Positions 11,313-21,041 of a stretch of DNA of 64,000 bases are shown here, piece by piece. The position numbers were made by a program, and so were the translations under genes. Within the stretch, counting starts at the first letter, position 1; every line of letters starts with the position of its first letter. The stretch comes from Impatiens glandulifera. Taxonomy: Eukaryota > Streptophyta > Magnoliopsida > Ericales > Balsaminaceae. Under the pieces are notes generated by a model that saw only the letters and a list, made by a program, of their open reading frames with translations, ran no database searches and was not told where the DNA came from. Location of the stretch: contig NW_025919557.1 in NCBI RefSeq assembly GCF_907164915.1, forward strand, positions 1 through 64,000, given 5' to 3'.

Positions 11313-11804
11313 CCAGTGTGTAGGTCAAACCGGCTAGGTTTGTCTTTTACTCAATATGGCAACTGTCGGTTGGACAGTTGCCTGTACCTGGAAGATTGCC
11401 TTTCTGATTTATCTTGAAGTGGAAAGATCTTGTAGGACGGTCTTCTGCAGCCTGCAGACTTTCCTCAGCCTTGTATGAATATGACAATATTCAGTCTGTT
11501 CCTTCGGTATCAATCTATACAGCTACCCGAAGTGTCTTTTTATGCTGGTCGGTTATTTATGTTAACCGGATGACTTCCGGTTTTTCCATGACTTCTGATT
11601 GACCGACTGTTTAATTGATTTTGGCCTTCTGATTTGACCGATCTTGTCTTTCTTGTTCGGTCATGTGTTTGGTCAGTTTGATTGCTTGACCGGTTGAGTT
11701 TCTTAACCGGTTAAGTTCTTTGACCGGTTCGATTCTTTGCCTGTTCCTGCACAAGGAATTTGTTTTTATTAAGTTTTGTTTAACCGATCTAATTTTATCT
11801 AACA

Positions 11805-11821
11805 ATTTCTTCATTTTTGAT
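11805..11821 (-). other. Polypurine tract, LTR-proximal copy
   Basis: Minus strand ATCAAAAATGAAGAAAT directly before the LTR. It is a degenerate copy of the tract at 11984-12000, and the adjoining roughly 35 bp are also duplicated, with a 179-bp period. Confidence 0.6.
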
Positions 11822-11983
11822 TATTTTATTTAAAATATTCAAAATCATGTAAGATTGTAAATGTAGGCCGGTTTTAAGAATTTTATTTGGCCGGATTTTT
11901 AGAGACTGACTTGGGAGAATTTTTCGAAAAATTTTGGAAAATTTTGAGAAAAATTTTGAAAATTTTTATCTTTTATCTTATCA

Positions 11984-12000
11984 ATTTCTCCCTTTTTGAT
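11984..12000 (-). other. Polypurine tract, upstream copy
   Basis: Minus strand ATCAAAAAGGGAGAAAT. Repeated polypurine tracts before the 3' LTR are, as I recall, a hallmark of Sireviruses, and support that lineage here. Confidence 0.6.
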
Positions 12001-12098
12001 TATTTTATTTAAAATATTCAAAATCATGTAAGAATTGAAATGTAGGCCGGTATCCAAAAATCACTTTATATTTATAAGAAATATGCTAAGGCAAAATA

Positions 12099-14598
12099 CT
12101 ATATAAGTAATAACCGAAATAAACATAAGTAAAGATAGTAAATAAAGTCCCTATTTCTTCGATCTGGACGGCAGAAAAAGATCCAGCTGTTCATCGTTTG
12201 AATTTCCCTTGTCCGCTTGTTCCGGCCTTGAAGAGGGACCTTGACTGCCTGAGGTGCCGGTGTGAGGAGAGAACGGTTGACCGATTTATCTGATTGGGAC
12301 CACATTCAAACACCGCTGTCTTTGAAGTTGTGGCTCGAGCACTTCCTTGAAATCATCCTCGGTTTGCAAAGTCGGGTTGGGTGGAGGGTCAATAATCGTG
12401 TCAGTGACTGTCCAATAGTCCGGTGATTTGCGCCTTCCTCGAAGCAGCTTTCCTTTTGCGTGTTGCCAGAATGGAAGAGGGAACGACCGTCGTGGACTTC
12501 TTGTGGGCCTTGGCGAAGTTATTATATATTTCCTGTTGGGCCCTAAGCGGAGAGCATCTTTGGCTTGTTGAGCCGCTATGGTCTTTTCGATGGCCGGTGC
12601 ATTAACCGCTAGGTTTTGCATATGACCGGCTATGTTCGCATCAGCAGCTGCCGCTTCCTTCTGTGTCCGGGTCTGCTCGTCCAGCGCATCTTGGAGTTTC
12701 TGAGCCCTAGAGCATTCGCCTCCTCAATTGCCTTATCGGCAGACAGCTTAGCCGTTATTAACTCTGCCACATGTTCGGTGACCGCCTTGAGATCGGCTTC
12801 AAGCTTGACGTTCTTTTCCTCAAGGGTTGTATTCTTTTCCTCAAGGTTGATTATTTTGTCAATTGTTGAGCCGGCTTGGGAACTTGACCGAGCCAGGTCC
12901 TCATCGACCTTTGTCAACCTTTGATCGGTCGTTTCTTGGGACCATTCCATCTCGGCTATCTTTTGGCTGACCGAATTGAGATAGGTCACCAGCTTCGGAG
13001 TTAAGTCCTCCAATGCTTTGGTTCGATCAAGTTGACCGATGTACAGTCGATTCGTATTCGTTTCAACCACCGTGATCCGATCGACCGCCTTGTTTAGATC
13101 ATCCTTTGTCGTCTCGGCTATCTCGACTACTTTAACCGCGGTTTCCAACATCCTCAGGAGGCGGTGAGTTCGTTGGATCTTGATGTTCGGGCACCGCTTC
13201 AAGCCGTGCCAACTCCTCGGTCAGTGTCCTTTCCTTGACAGCAAGCAACTCCAACACCAAGAGTTATAGTTGAGAATTCGGTGTTCCCGGAGTATACTTT
13301 TCTTGAAGGCATTGCATGTGTTCGGTGAGTTTTTGTAACCGAGCACGTGGTTCTACCATCGTGTATCGTTCTAAGGCGGTGTTGACATCTTGAGCATTTG
13401 TGAGGTTGATGACCTCCTCCTCTATCTCCATCAACTTTTTGAATTTTTGGCCAATGGTTAGACCCGGTAGCATGTGTTTGTAGAATAACTGATGCCGGTG
13501 CCGGATCCATTGACAGAATACTTCGGATGCCGCGTTAGCTTCTTGATGTATTTCATCCATAATTCTGCTAACGAGCTCCTCGACCGTTTTTCGGGTGTCA
13601 TCATCATCGTGGGCATCTTCCTCCCCAAGTCCGTCCGAACCGGCATCAGCGTTATCATGACTAGCCGATTGATCCTCGACCATCGGTCCTTTCCCCTTAC
13701 CGGACTGATCCCCTCTGGTACTTTGTGAAATAGTTATGTCAGAACTGGATGCCGAATGTTCATCATTGGGGGTTTCGGACCGCGAATCAGCCGATCTGGT
13801 TGGTTGTCTAACTTTCTTGCTTCCGGATTTTTCTTTGACCGGAGCCACTCTCTTAGCGGTTGCCTTCTTCCTTCGGCCACCTGTAGAACCAGAGGCCTTC
13901 CTTTTGTTTTTCTCCTTGATATGCTGAGACTTTATGATTTTGCTGGATGAGAGGAGGACACCAGGGCCGGTGTTGATGTTGAAGTGGCGCATGATTTTCC
14001 CAAGTGGGATGGCGTATCCCCATGAACGAGTGGAAGCCGGATCCACCATTTCACATAGGTTGTTGAAAATAACCTTAGCCCAATTTATTTTGATGTCGTT
14101 GACTAAACCGGCAAGCATCTCAATCTTCGCCCGGGTGAGACTATCATAGTTTCCCCCTCTTGCTTGGACCGATTTTGTGAAAATATCACATAGCGGTCTG
14201 TACTCCGGTCGAAGATATGATTTCTTTCCGGAGAACTCGATAGGTACTACGGTTTCCGAGAGAACCTGGCAAGCTTCCTCGAAAGTTTCTTCATCTAGAG
14301 CCGCCGAGAAGTTGCTCCATTCTGATGGTAGACGTAGTATATCAGCAACCAACTCTTCTGTCAGTTCGAGCTGCTGACCGCCGACGTTTGCTATTATTGA
14401 TCTTCCGGTGATAGATGCGGTTTGGAAAAATTCGTTAACCGCTTCCTGGTATAGAATAAATGGACCGCCTAGAAAGTATTCGAGGCCGGACTCGGAGATC
14501 CGGGATAAGACCTACTTTGCCGGAGCCGAACCGTTTGCCCGGATTTCCTCAAAGTCGACTTGGATGATATGTTTGAATAGTACAGAATCGCGACCCAT
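12099..14598 (-). pseudogene. Accessory ORF C (family 2): domain plus basic linker plus coiled coil
   Basis: Long accessory gene of about 800 codons, the last before the 3' LTR; function unknown. The ATG at 14598 follows a TATA box by about 117 bp. The N-terminal domain (to about 14000) has a Q-V-D-F-E-E start, a G-L-E-Y-F-L-G-G-P-F block, an E-F-F block and the signature I-N-W-A-K-V-I-F-N-N-L near 14080. A Lys/Ser-rich linker with basic clusters (13930-13780) and an acidic patch (about 13620) follow. The C-terminus (13250-12640) is a long coiled coil of E/K/L heptads. Lesions are a stop at 14512, a stop at 13264 and frame changes in the tail. The exact end near 12100-12250 is uncertain. Confidence 0.7.
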
Positions 14599-14714
14599 TC
14601 TGGATAAACGAACCGAAAGAGCAAGAGAATAAGGAATTTGAGAGTTTGAGGAAGTTGAGAGCTAGAGAGAGAAAGCCGATTCGCGTAAGAATGAAATAAA
14701 ATGACTAAGGACCC

Positions 14715-14722
14715 TATTTATA
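14715..14722 (-). promoter_or_regulatory. TATA box of ORF C
   Basis: Minus strand TATAAATA about 117 bp before the ATG, with a CTCTCTCTAGCTCTC leader between. Upstream (14760-14920) lie repeated GGCGGGAAA(N) motifs. Confidence 0.55.
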
Positions 14723-14769
14723 GTTGCGGTTTGGAATTCCAACCGTCGCGAACCGTCCCATCATGAATT

Positions 14770-14905
14770 AGGCGGGAATTTTCCCTTCAAAAGCAGTGAG
14801 CGGGAAACCATGGGCGGCAAACCGAAGGCGGGAAACCATAGGCGGGAAAGCCATAGGTGGGAAAAGATCGGCGGGAAAGCATGGGCGGGAAATTTCCCTC
14901 CAAAG
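14770..14905. repeat. Short GGCGGGAAA tandem-like repeats upstream of ORF C
   Basis: About seven copies of a roughly 15-bp GGCGGGAAA-type motif with varied spacers, just upstream of the ORF C TATA box. GGCGGGAAA resembles the E2F site consensus TTSSCGSS on one strand. That is a resemblance only; no binding is shown. Confidence 0.55.
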
Positions 14906-15209
14906 ACTTTGAGCGGTCTTTTGATTACGGTTATGTGACCGGTGAGTAGTCGGTTCTTCTTTTTAACCGTTTATTCAAGAAGCAGATTATTAGCCGCGAT
15001 GATGCGGTTTTTTTATTTTGACCGGATTTTTCAACGAAATAGTTTATTGATATTAACCGGTTATAGAGATGGATATTTTTGATTTTGCAATTATTGACCC
15101 GGTTATCAAGCTAAACAAAATAAGATCAGATAGTCATTGAAAAATAGAGATACATGATAAAAACTGATTCATTGATCGGTTTAGAGTACATAGGAAATGA
15201 AATTACAAC

Positions 15210-15910
15210 CTATGTAATGACTATTTTGGAGAGCTTGTCCTCCACCTCATCCTTATCGAGAACATTCGAAGGGGATGCCGGTGTACCTGGTCCATATTCT
15301 GGACGATATTTGAGAAAGAGCCGGCTGAGGTGTGTAGCGTAACCGAGACCTTTCTTTGTCTCGACCATTTTCTTTAGGTTTTGGAAGATGACCGATGACC
15401 AGTTTATGGGTGTATTGCTGACAATGTAGGTCATCATGTCGAACACTCTCTTAGAGTAGTGTTGATTCGGAGATTGACAAATGATGGAACGGTTGACAAT
15501 CTCATAGAGGAGTTGAATGTGGTGGGCAAGGCGGGTTTTAGCCCGTAGTTCTCCACCGGTACCTCGGTTCCAGAGAACAGTACCGAATACTCGGTTGCTG
15601 CGCTTCCCACCCGGGTTGGGAAGTCAAAAAACCCTTCTGTGGGCAGGTTGAATAGTTGAGCGAATTCGCTCTCGTCGAGAAAGACAAAGCGACTTCTCAC
15701 CTCTGAAACAATGTAATCCCCTCTTATAGAGGCATTGTTGAAAAACTGGGTTACTTCCGGAATGAGTATGAGTCCGGATTCTTCGAGAAAATCCCGAAGA
15801 CTAGTGTCGATTAGGGACTCAAACATGAGCTCCTTTGTTTCCAGGTCCCAATGTTCCATGCAAGAGTCGAAATCGATGATCAAGAAGTTCCTTAGGGTTC
15901 CACTCGACAT
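15210..15910 (-). pseudogene. Accessory ORF B (family 2, left copy)
   Basis: Paralogue of ORFs A and C made of the domain alone (about 230 codons); role unknown. The ATG is at 15910; the earlier in-frame codon is TTG. Visible blocks are D-F-D-S-C near the N-terminus, F-L-E-E-S, F-F-N-N-A, E-F-A-Q-L-F-N-L-P-T-E-G-F, and I-N-W-S-S-V-I-F-Q-N-L near 15390. A frameshift near 15545 splits it. The intact counterpart is B' at 43198-43899, which it matches closely. It ends V-I-T-stop like B'. Confidence 0.75.
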
Positions 15911-15988
15911 GATTGCAAGTTTTGCCAAGAGAGAGAAAGTTCAAGAATTTTTATTTTGAGATGTGTTAAGTTGATAAGGATGGGGTTC

Positions 15989-15996
15989 CTTATATA
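15989..15996 (-). promoter_or_regulatory. TATA box of ORF B
   Basis: Minus strand TATATAAG about 79 bp upstream of the ATG at 15910. The whole upstream block (15911-16200) is similar to 43900-44170 upstream of B'. Confidence 0.6.
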
Positions 15997-16347
15997 GATC
16001 CGAAATTGGAGGGAAAATATCAGCATTTAATGTTGAATTTCAGTTTTGTCTTATTAATGAAGAGAATATTTATGTTTCCAAAACTCCTTAGGAAGGAGTT
16101 ACTTTTGACCGGTTGTGGAGCTCGAGGTAAGGAATCTAGTTGGAGAGTAACTAATCTTGTTAGATAGTAATTACTCATGTAGTTGGAAGTTAAAATTTAC
16201 TATCATTAATGGGAAAGTACAAGAAACCGGAAGTTGAAAGATTAAAAACCTAAATTGTCATAGACTAAACCGAAATGATCATAATAGAGTTGAACACTGA
16301 TACAACCGGTGCGTGCAGCAAAATGACCGATTGTAGGAAGGAGTGAC

Positions 16348-17091
16348 TTAGTTGCTGAATGAGTTGAGATGGCGGTTCCTCCTCTTCCAGGCCTTCTCAA
16401 ACCGCTCATAGAATGAGTCGGTGACCTCTTTGGTGATGACCTAGGCTTGGTTCAACCCTTCTCCTGGACAGAGCGGAACCCCAAGTTCCAAAAGTAGGCA
16501 GCTTATCTGGGGAATGAGGCCGGTTTGACGAATGCCGATCATCCAGATTAGAACGTCAAACAACACCCTTGACTAGTTAACTGACGTACCCGTGGTTACG
16601 ATAGACATCATGTTAAAAACCGCAGCACAATAAGTGTTTGTGACATCCCTACCCAGGATGCTTCGACCGATGACATCGTTGAGAAGCTGATACTCAGCTC
16701 TCAGTGATGACCTGGCACCGTGGTCATTGACCGGGCGGTCTGACCGAGCAAAGCTTAAGGCGATTTCGGCCTTTAGTTCAGCCGGAACGTTTAGGTCGGT
16801 AAGCCCCTGCTTCGGAAGATCAAAGCATCTTGCGAAGTCACTTTCCGTGAAATCAAACACAGTTCCTCCCACTTTAGACTGAATGTGGGTGTCAAAGTGA
16901 GGAGTACCTCGAAAAACCCTGGCATTGTAAAAGAATTCCAGGACTGATTCCGGAAAGATGACATGTTTGTCATCCAGAAAGTGTTTGAGACCGGTGTCTT
17001 CAAGTGACTTAATCATCTTGAAGACTTCATAATGCTCAGTGCCTTGAGCAGAATCGAAATCCACTTGAAGGATGTTTCGAAACTGAGACAT
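16348..17091 (-). pseudogene. Accessory ORF A (family 2, left copy)
   Basis: First of the three accessory paralogues after RNase H, about 247 codons, domain only; function unknown. It starts M-S-Q-F with a V-D-F-D-S motif, then T-G-L-K-H-F-L-D-D, E-F-F-Y-N-A, D-F-A-R-C-F-D-L-P-K-Q-G and L-L-N-D-V-I-G-R. The tryptophan codon of the signature N-W-S motif is a TAG stop at about 16573, and another stop lies near 16440. Otherwise it keeps frame to the stop at 16348. The counterpart is A' at 44366-45126. Confidence 0.75.
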
Positions 17092-17156
17092 TTTGTCTTA
17101 GTAAGAGAATGAGTTGTAGCTTGTGATTGTGATTGTTTTGTTTAAGGTTTTCCTAA

Positions 17157-17164
17157 CTTATATA
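17157..17164 (-). promoter_or_regulatory. TATA box of ORF A
   Basis: Minus strand TATATAAG, 66 bp before the ATG at 17091. The same box precedes A' (45188-45195). Confidence 0.55.
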
Positions 17165-17609
17165 TTAGTGGAGGGATGATAGTATTATCCATTGTGTCGC
17201 AGGTAATGATGTCTATTAACCATAAGATAATGTGTTTTGCATAAAAACAGGCATGTCTGCAACCTAGGATGTGGGTCATAGACCTGGACGGTGAAAGATA
17301 TCGTATCTTCACGTCTTTTGAGGTATGACCGTTTTACTTTGAAAAGGTAATTTTTCAGAACAGATAAGTTCAAACACAGATAATTATTCCACTTTTGTTT
17401 GAAGGACAAAGATCCGAAATAAACCATTTCCAAACTGGTCAGTTATCAGTCATTCGTCCCGATGCGGTTATTTGGTGCATGCACTAAGTAACCGGTCGGT
17501 TTACTCTAACTGATAGACAAAGCGGTTCTTCCATATATACCTTGGGAAATTTGGAATCCGACAATTTAGGACGAACTACCGGTTGTGTCTGTCCGAACCG
17601 ATTTCCCTT

Positions 17610-18194
17610 TTAAGCAATTTTAGGAATGAGTTGGTTAATATCGGTCAAACCGAGTGTGAGTCTGAATTGAGAAAACATAGCTTCATGCAGAGGCTTTGTG
17701 AAGATATCGGCTACTTGTTGTTCTGTCGATATGTATTCCTTCCGGATATGCTTCAGCATGACATCTTCCCGAATGAAGTGGTGCCTTATATCAATGTGCT
17801 TGGTTCTAGAATGTAGAACCGGATTGTAGGTGATTTCTATGGCACTTGTGTTATCACAGAAAATTGGAGACTCTTCGGCTGTGATACCGAAATCCTTCAA
17901 TTGTTGTTGGATCCAAAGAAGTTGTGAACAACAACTTCCGGCTGCCAGGTATTCAGCTTCTGCGGTTGACGTGGCCACAGATGTCTGTTTCTTGCTGTGC
18001 CATGAAACAAGCCGATCACCTAGGAATTGACATGTTCCGCTGGTACTTTTTCTATCAACCTTGCAACCCGCACAATCTGCATCTAAGTAACTTGTGAGGT
18101 TAAAAGAAGAATCCTTTGGATACTACAGACCGACTTCAGGAGTTCCCTTTAGGTATTTCAATATTCGCTTTGCGGCTGTGTAGTGAGACTGTTT
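17610..18194 (-). pseudogene. Copia RNase H, C-terminal part (family 2)
   Basis: Ribonuclease H of the Pol polyprotein. The D-R-K-S-T-S-G-T block (about 18045), the T-S-T-A-E-A-E-Y-L-A block (about 17970), F-C-D-N-T-S-A and the closing V-A-D-I-F-T-K-P-L block are all visible, down to a stop at 17610. It begins abruptly at about 18194. Immediately left lie a roughly 450-bp spacer and ORF A. The reading is nearly continuous from about 18120, with a stop there. Confidence 0.9.
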
Positions 18195-18270
18195 TCTTCC
18201 AAACAATTTAGTTTCCATGAGAGAAGGTTGGAATGGCTGTAGGACTAGCATCTTTGGGTATGTTCGACAT
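18195..18270 (-). pseudogene. Gag start of family 1 (stub)
   Basis: ATG at 18270 opens about 20 codons (M-S-N-I-P-K-D, then A-I-P-T-F-S-H-G-N) before a stop. This looks like the N-terminus of a copia gag placed just after the primer site. It differs from the family 2 gag start (M-S-F-D-R-P-P) and is joined directly to RNase H sequence at about 18194. Confidence 0.5.
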
Positions 18271-18301
18271 ATTTCAGGAAAGGCTTGAGAATAGAAACAG
18301 G

Positions 18302-18313
18302 GCTATAATACCA
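18302..18313 (-). other. Primer-binding site of family 1 (degenerate)
   Basis: Minus strand TGGTATTATAGC, two bases after the LTR. It matches the initiator Met-tRNA primer site TGGTATCAGAGC (seen intact at 50727-50738) except for two or three bases. Confidence 0.65.
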
Positions 18314-18846
18314 ATTGATAGGATCGGCTTTATCGATAGAGACTAGGGTCTGGCTAAGGATGAAGGCTTATGAAAAACAGTTTGAAAGAAATCCTGTTAG
18401 GAATTTAATTCGCTTTCTATTCTACGCAAACTTGTGTAAACACTTGTAACGAATTCAAGGCGTAATTGTTTACATGGGTTTGAAGCACAAGATGAAATAT
18501 GAAAAGATGACAAATGAAGAACACAACAGTTTGTTTATGGATGTTCGGAGAAACTCTCCTACGTCACCCCTTCTTCCAACCACCAGAAGGATTCACTATA
18601 AGATGATAAGAATCAAATACAGTTTACACACACACTTAGCTCACTATTGAACAGAACACTTTCTGTTCAATTACAAGATGAAGAATATCACTCAGCTAAA
18701 AGTGTTTTGATTCTAGCTCTCTCTCTCGATTCACACACAGTACAATCAGAAAGAAGCTTCACAATATTCAAAGGCTTGAATTCTTTGTAGTTTCAGTAAG
18801 CAAGATTGGCAAAAAACAGTGCTTCGTCCGTTGTCCTTAGGATTGG

Positions 18847-18853
18847 TTAAATA
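18847..18853 (-). promoter_or_regulatory. Candidate TATA box, right LTR copy 1
   Basis: Minus strand TATTTAA in the conserved CTCAGTATTTAACC context. Confidence 0.45.
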
Positions 18854-18934
18854 CTGAGCAGGAGCTAACGGTCGAAACTTCAAGAATGATACGTGACACT
18901 CTTCCATTGGAAAGCCTCCATTGTACACAGTAGA

Positions 18935-20930
18935 ATCTGACGTATTTCAGTTAGACGTATTTCAGTTAGACGGATTGTGAAAATTAGTCTAATGAAATAA
19001 GTCATCTCCTTCTAACAGAAAAATGTCTATTAGACCGCCTGGTCTAATAGAATTAGACTCGCGTCTAATTACAATAACCATTAGACTAGCACGTCTAACT
19101 CCGCTGAGTTAGACTGCACGTCTAATTCCGGTTCTACCTCAGACTTGTCTGAAGGAGTTAGACTCATGTCTAACTTTCACTAATTAGACTCAAGGCTGAA
19201 GGCTTATGAAAAACAGTTTGAAAGAAATCCTGTTAGGAATTTAATTCGCTTTCTATTCTACGCAAACTTGTGTAAACACTTGTAACGAATTCAAGGCGTA
19301 ATTGTTTACATGGGTTTGAAGCACAAGATGAAATATGAAAAGATGACAAATGAAGAACACAACAGTTTGTTTATGGATGTTCGGAGAAACTCTCCTACGT
19401 CACCCCTTCTTCCAACCACCAGAAGGATTCACTATAAGATGATAAGAATCAAATACAGTTTACACACACACTTAGCTCACTATTGAACAGAACACTTTCT
19501 GTTCAATTACAAGATGAAGAATATCACTCAGCTAAAAGTGTTTTGATTCTAGCTCTCTCTCTCGATTCACACACAGTACAATCAGAAAGAAGCTTCACAA
19601 TATTCAAAGGCTTGAATTCTTTGTAGTTTCAGTAAGCAAGATTGGCAAAAAACAGTGCTTCATCCGTTGTCCTTAGGATTGGTTAAATACTGAGCAGGAG
19701 CTAACGGTCGAAACTTCAAGAATGATACGTGACACTCTTCCATTGGAAAGCCTCCATTGTACACAGTAGAATCTGACGTATTTCAGTTAGACGTATTTCA
19801 GTTAGACGGATTGTGAAAATTAGTCTAATGAAATAAGTCATCTCCTTCTAACAGAAAAACGTCTATTAGACCGCCTGGTCTAATAGAATTAGACTCGCGT
19901 CTAATTACAATAACCATTAGACTAGCACGTCTAACTCCGCTGAGTTAGACTGCACGTCTAATTCCGGTTCTACCTCAGACTTGTCTGAAGGAGTTAGACT
20001 CATGTCTAACTTTCACTAATTAGACTCACGTCTAATTATTCAATAACCATTAGACCGACACGTCTAACTCCACTGAGTTAGACTGCACGTCTAATTTCGG
20101 TTCTACCTTAGACTTGTCTGAAGGAGTTTGAATCACGTCTAAATTTCATTAATTAGACTACACATCTAATTATTCAATAACCATTAGACCGGCATGTCTA
20201 ACTCCACTGAGTTAGACTACACGTCTAATACCGGTTCTACCTCACACTTGTCTGAAGGAGTTATACTCACGTCTAACTTTCATTAATTAAACCACACGTA
20301 TAATTATTCAATAACCATTAGACAGGCACGTCTAACTCCACTGAGTTAGATTGCACGTCTAATTCCGGTTCTACCTCAGACTTGTCTGAAGGAGTTAGAC
20401 TCACGTCTAACTTTCATTAATTAGACCACACGTCTAATTCCGCATCAATTAGACTGCCCGTCTAATTACAAATATATTAGACTACACGTCTAACTCTGAT
20501 GAGTTAGACTGTACGTCTAATTCCGAATATATTAGACTTACGTCTAATTCCATGTATTCATTAGACCATCCGTCTAATTCTTTACATTTATTAGACTACA
20601 CGTCTAACTCCGATGAGTTAGACTATACGTCTAATTCTATTAGACTTACGTCTAATTCTATTAGACTTACGTCTAATTCCGTGTATTCATTAGACTTGCG
20701 TCTAATTCTTTACACATCTATTAGACTACACGTCTAACTCCGATGAGTTAGACTGTATGTCTAATTCTATTAGACTTACGTCTAATTCCGTGTAACTATT
20801 AGATCGTCCGTCTAATTTACACGTCTATTATACTGCACGTCTAACTCCGATGAGTTAGACTGTGCGTCTAATTTTATGCAAATGAAAATCAAAATCGGTC
20901 TAATGACCCTCATTAGATCCAAGTCTAATA
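18935..20930. repeat. Palindromic minisatellite of the right LTR
   Basis: TTAGAC..GTCTAA palindromes at 18935-19190 and 19770-20930, the same family as in the left LTR. The LTR head copy sits between them. Confidence 0.9.
19683..19689 (-). promoter_or_regulatory. Candidate TATA box, right LTR copy 2
   Basis: Duplicate of the box at 18847, 836 bp away. This copy is preceded by the longer palindrome array. Confidence 0.45.
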
Positions 20931-21036
20931 ACGTATTGTCTCAATACACCTGTATCAACACTCATAAGTTATTTCATCATCAAAATATCAGAGGGTAAAT
21001 TAATTCAACACTTAGTCAAAATAATTTGACCCAACA

Positions 21037-21041
21037 GTAGA
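21037..21041. repeat. Target site duplication GTAGA, right copy
   Basis: Matches 925-929. Removing 930-21036 and one GTAGA rejoins the copia RT reading on the minus strand. Confidence 0.9.

Larger units (their letters stand above)
10606..11804 (-). repeat. Family 2 LTR, left copy (3' LTR, 1199 bp)
   Basis: Begins TGTTAGG and ends CTAACA, a short terminal inverted repeat. It aligns with the LTR at 50741-51985 throughout. The flanks TAGAT and ATTTC do not form a duplication, and polypurine tracts follow it. It is therefore the 3' LTR of a 5'-truncated element, not a solo LTR. Confidence 0.85.
10606..18194 (-). mobile_element. Family 2 copia element, 3' part only
   Basis: From its 5' side (right): RNase H fragment, ORF A, ORF B, ORF C, two polypurine tracts, 3' LTR. 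The gag, protease, integrase and RT that should lie to the right are missing. At about 18194 the homology to 46230 stops abruptly and a different gag start follows. It lies wholly inside the family 1 element. Confidence 0.8.
18361..20032. repeat. 836-bp tandem duplication inside the right LTR
   Basis: 18361-19196 and 19197-20032 are almost identical by eye, with only a few differing bases (for example TTCGTCC/TTCATCC). The duplication breakpoint at about 19190 joins a palindrome to the LTR head. Confidence 0.85.
930..21036 (-). mobile_element. Family 1 LTR retrotransposon, 20.1 kb, chimeric
   Basis: A composite LTR element transcribed leftward. It is bounded by TGATAGG..CCCAACA LTRs (930-6436 and 18316-21036) and flanked by GTAGA duplications. 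From its 5' end it holds LTR, a primer-site-like sequence (18302-18313), the first codons of a gag, then family 2 sequence (RNase H to 3' LTR, 18194-10606), then accessory ORF D, a polypurine tract and the 3' LTR. Its own integrase and RT are absent. The simplest reading is that a family 2 element inserted inside and a later deletion joined the family 1 gag stub to family 2 RNase H. It is non-autonomous now. Confidence 0.75.
18316..21036 (-). repeat. Family 1 right (5') LTR, 2721 bp
   Basis: TGATAGG at 18316 to CCCAACA at 21036. It contains an 836-bp tandem duplication (18361 and 19197 starts) and palindrome arrays at 18935-19190 and 19770-20930. It is about half the length of its partner LTR. 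Confidence 0.85.

Noticed and set aside
10606..11804. Solo LTR
   Set aside because: The flanks TAGAT and ATTTC do not match, and polypurine tracts and ORF C of the same family follow directly.
12423..12924. Plus-strand ORFs opposite ORF C
   Set aside because: Antisense shadows of the coiled-coil coding region.
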